From Candidatus Gastranaerophilales bacterium (GTDB taxonomy: Bacteria; Cyanobacteriota; Vampirovibrionia; Gastranaerophilales; Gastranaerophilaceae), in assembly GCA_944323615.1 (NCBI GenBank), contig CALUTG010000017.1, positions 1 to 32,572 on the forward strand: a stretch of DNA of 32,572 nt, in the 5' to 3' direction. Position 1 is the stretch's first letter. Each line of letters starts with the position of its first letter. Both the position numbers and the translations under genes were made by a program. Below the pieces are notes generated by a model, which was not told the DNA's origin, did not search any database, and worked only from the letters and a program-made list of their open reading frames with translations. Below, piece by piece: positions 31,783 to 32,572 of the stretch.

Positions 31783-31987
31783 TAGATATCTTTCTGCTTG
31801 GTAATTTAGTTTGTTTTTTTAGTCCATATAAAAATGCGGCAACTTTACTTAATTTTTTTGTTTTTTTATGCGCGACGGAAGTGTGACGGCTGACATTATT
31901 TACAACAAAATAAGGCTTCACGTCTTTTTTAGGAAGCTTAAATACAATTCTTGCTGTAAAATTTACCGTTGATGGTTTTATGTCCAT
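31769..31987 (-). CDS. Small basic protein upstream of the acyltransferase
   Basis: A 72-aa Lys/Arg-rich protein, unrecognised. Residues 8-12 are V-N-F-T-A, the F-x-A motif. A long basic region follows (K-L-P-K-K-D-V-K-P, H-K-K-T-K-K-L-S-K) with a short hydrophobic stretch (V-A-A-F-L-Y-G-L). The stop overlaps the acyltransferase start by 14 bases, so it is first in a coupled operon. Upstream, on the minus strand, the leader is AT-rich with a TAGGAG ribosome site. Confidence 0.65.
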   Translation of the reverse strand: MDIKPSTVNFTARIVFKLPKKDVKPYFVVNNVSRHTSVAHKKTKKLSKVAAFLYGLKKQTKLPSRKISNENQ

Positions 31988-32067
31988 AATATTGTATAAC
32001 TCCTAAAAAATATTTTTGCCTGTTTTTTTACAAATCTTAAGGTTTAAAGATATCCTTGTACTATGGA

Positions 32068-32095
32068 TTGACAATATTTTTTCAGATACTAAAAT
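32068..32095 (+). promoter_or_regulatory. tuf promoter
   Basis: TTGACA at 32068-32073 (perfect -35), 16-base spacer, TAAAAT at 32090-32095. It shares ATAGAGTATATAAA (32094-32107) with the small-protein promoter. AAGGAG lies nine bases before the start codon. Confidence 0.75.
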
Positions 32096-32159
32096 AGAGT
32101 ATATAAACTTAGAGAGTAAGTTGACGTAGTATATTTAATCAAAGAAGGAGATTAATCTC

Positions 32160-32572
32160 ATGGCACGTGAAAAGTATGAACGCACGAAACCGCACGTTAA
32201 CATTGGTACAATCGGCCACGTTGACCACGGTAAAACAACATTGACAGCAGCTATTACTGGTGTTATGGCTGCAGCCGGAAAAGCTCAAGCTAAGAAATTT
32301 GATGAAATTGATGCTGCTCCGGAAGAAAAAGCAAGAGGTATAACCATCTCTACAGCTCACGTAGAATACGAAACTGATGCTAGACACTACGCACACGTTG
32401 ACTGCCCGGGCCACGCTGACTATGTTAAAAACATGATTACAGGTGCTGCTCAAATGGACGGTGCTATCCTTGTAGTTGCTGCTACAGACGGTGCTATGCC
32501 TCAGACTCGTGAACACATCCTGTTAGCTAGACAGGTTGGTGTTCCTAACCTTGTTGTATTCTTAAACAAATG
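32160..32572 (+). CDS. tuf: Elongation factor Tu, 3'-truncated by the window
   Basis: The first 137 residues of EF-Tu, the GTPase that brings aminoacyl-tRNA to the ribosome. The G1 loop is G-H-V-D-H-G-K-T-T, the switch region R-G-I-T-I, and G3 D-C-P-G-H-A-D-Y. The sequence breaks off within V-F-L-N-K, the start of the G4 NKxD motif. Only the end of the window cuts it. It has its own strong promoter rather than sitting behind rpsG-fusA. Its codons use more C and G at third positions than the hypothetical genes, as expected for high expression. Confidence 0.97.
   Translation, partial: MAREKYERTKPHVNIGTIGHVDHGKTTLTAAITGVMAAAGKAQAKKFDEIDAAPEEKARGITISTAHVEYETDARHYAHVDCPGHADYVKNMITGAAQMDGAILVVAATDGAMPQTREHILLARQVGVPNLVVFLNK

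Noticed and set aside
32139-32516. 125-residue frame on the minus strand over tuf
   Set aside because: Cys/Ser-rich shadow of the highly conserved EF-Tu gene.
1-32572. CRISPR arrays, tRNA or rRNA genes, insertion sequences
   Set aside because: No regularly spaced direct repeats, cloverleaf-like sequence, rRNA-like block or transposase gene was seen.

Overview
The window is AT-rich bacterial chromosome. Its content is unlike any common lab species: an rpsF-ssb-rpsR cluster without rplI, a lone promoter-driven tuf, two cyclic-di-GMP enzymes, a fliE-fliF pair, many lineage-specific hypothetical proteins and cyanobacteria-like -10 boxes. The best fit is a non-photosynthetic relative of Cyanobacteria, of the gut Gastranaerophilales (Melainabacteria/Vampirovibrionia) kind. 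This is inference from overall style, since no rRNA is present.

Layout. 1-2038 is the right end of a surface-glycan cluster (SDR sugar epimerase, GtrB-like glycosyltransferase, GtrA-like flippase). 2274-5505 is a minus-strand MarR / 14-TM drug exporter / acetyltransferase operon with a 16-bp operator-like inverted repeat before the exporter, followed by a putative CheD/CNF-fold protein. 5684-8352 holds three hypotheticals, including an HNH protein whose core appears split by about 275 residues of helical repeats. 8318-12900 carries a cupin, folP, a degenerate histidine kinase and a GAF-GGDEF-HD-GYP protein. 12929-14679 is lysC plus a secreted NTF2-like protein. 14859-19309 holds a long coiled-coil lipoprotein-like protein facing an 824-aa EF-hand protein. 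19401-25060 has trmFO, a CHASE2-GGDEF cyclase and a divergent fliE-fliF pair behind a sigma-28-like promoter. 25061-25480 is a gene-free block of stable hairpins. 25481-28733 is housekeeping (trhP-type U32, yqeG, rpsF, ssb, rpsR and a 62-aa protein). 28998-31987 is the most unusual part: three tandem small paralogues face a translationally coupled operon (small basic protein, PlsC-like acyltransferase, HExxH metalloprotease). The window ends inside tuf.

The most interesting signal crosses the region boundaries. Many of the unrecognised proteins, but not the enzymes, carry a short motif of the form [N/P/S/K]-F-x-[G/A/S], mostly near the N-terminus. It occurs in the 195-aa protein, the HNH protein, the coiled-coil protein, two of the three small paralogues, the acyltransferase, its upstream small protein and the metalloprotease. 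This may be a lineage-specific targeting or processing tag. The tandem small proteins share a second motif, P-K-G-L-[S/T]-x-[S/T]-P-[L/I]-R, between a basic segment and a Gly/Ala-rich hydrophobic C-terminus.

How the genes may work together: MarR probably controls the exporter and GNAT genes. Two active-looking diguanylate cyclases, one also a phosphodiesterase, sit beside flagellar basal-body genes, which fits c-di-GMP control of motility. The coupled acyltransferase/protease operon beside the small membrane-type proteins could act on lipids or on those proteins, but that is a hypothesis from gene order only.
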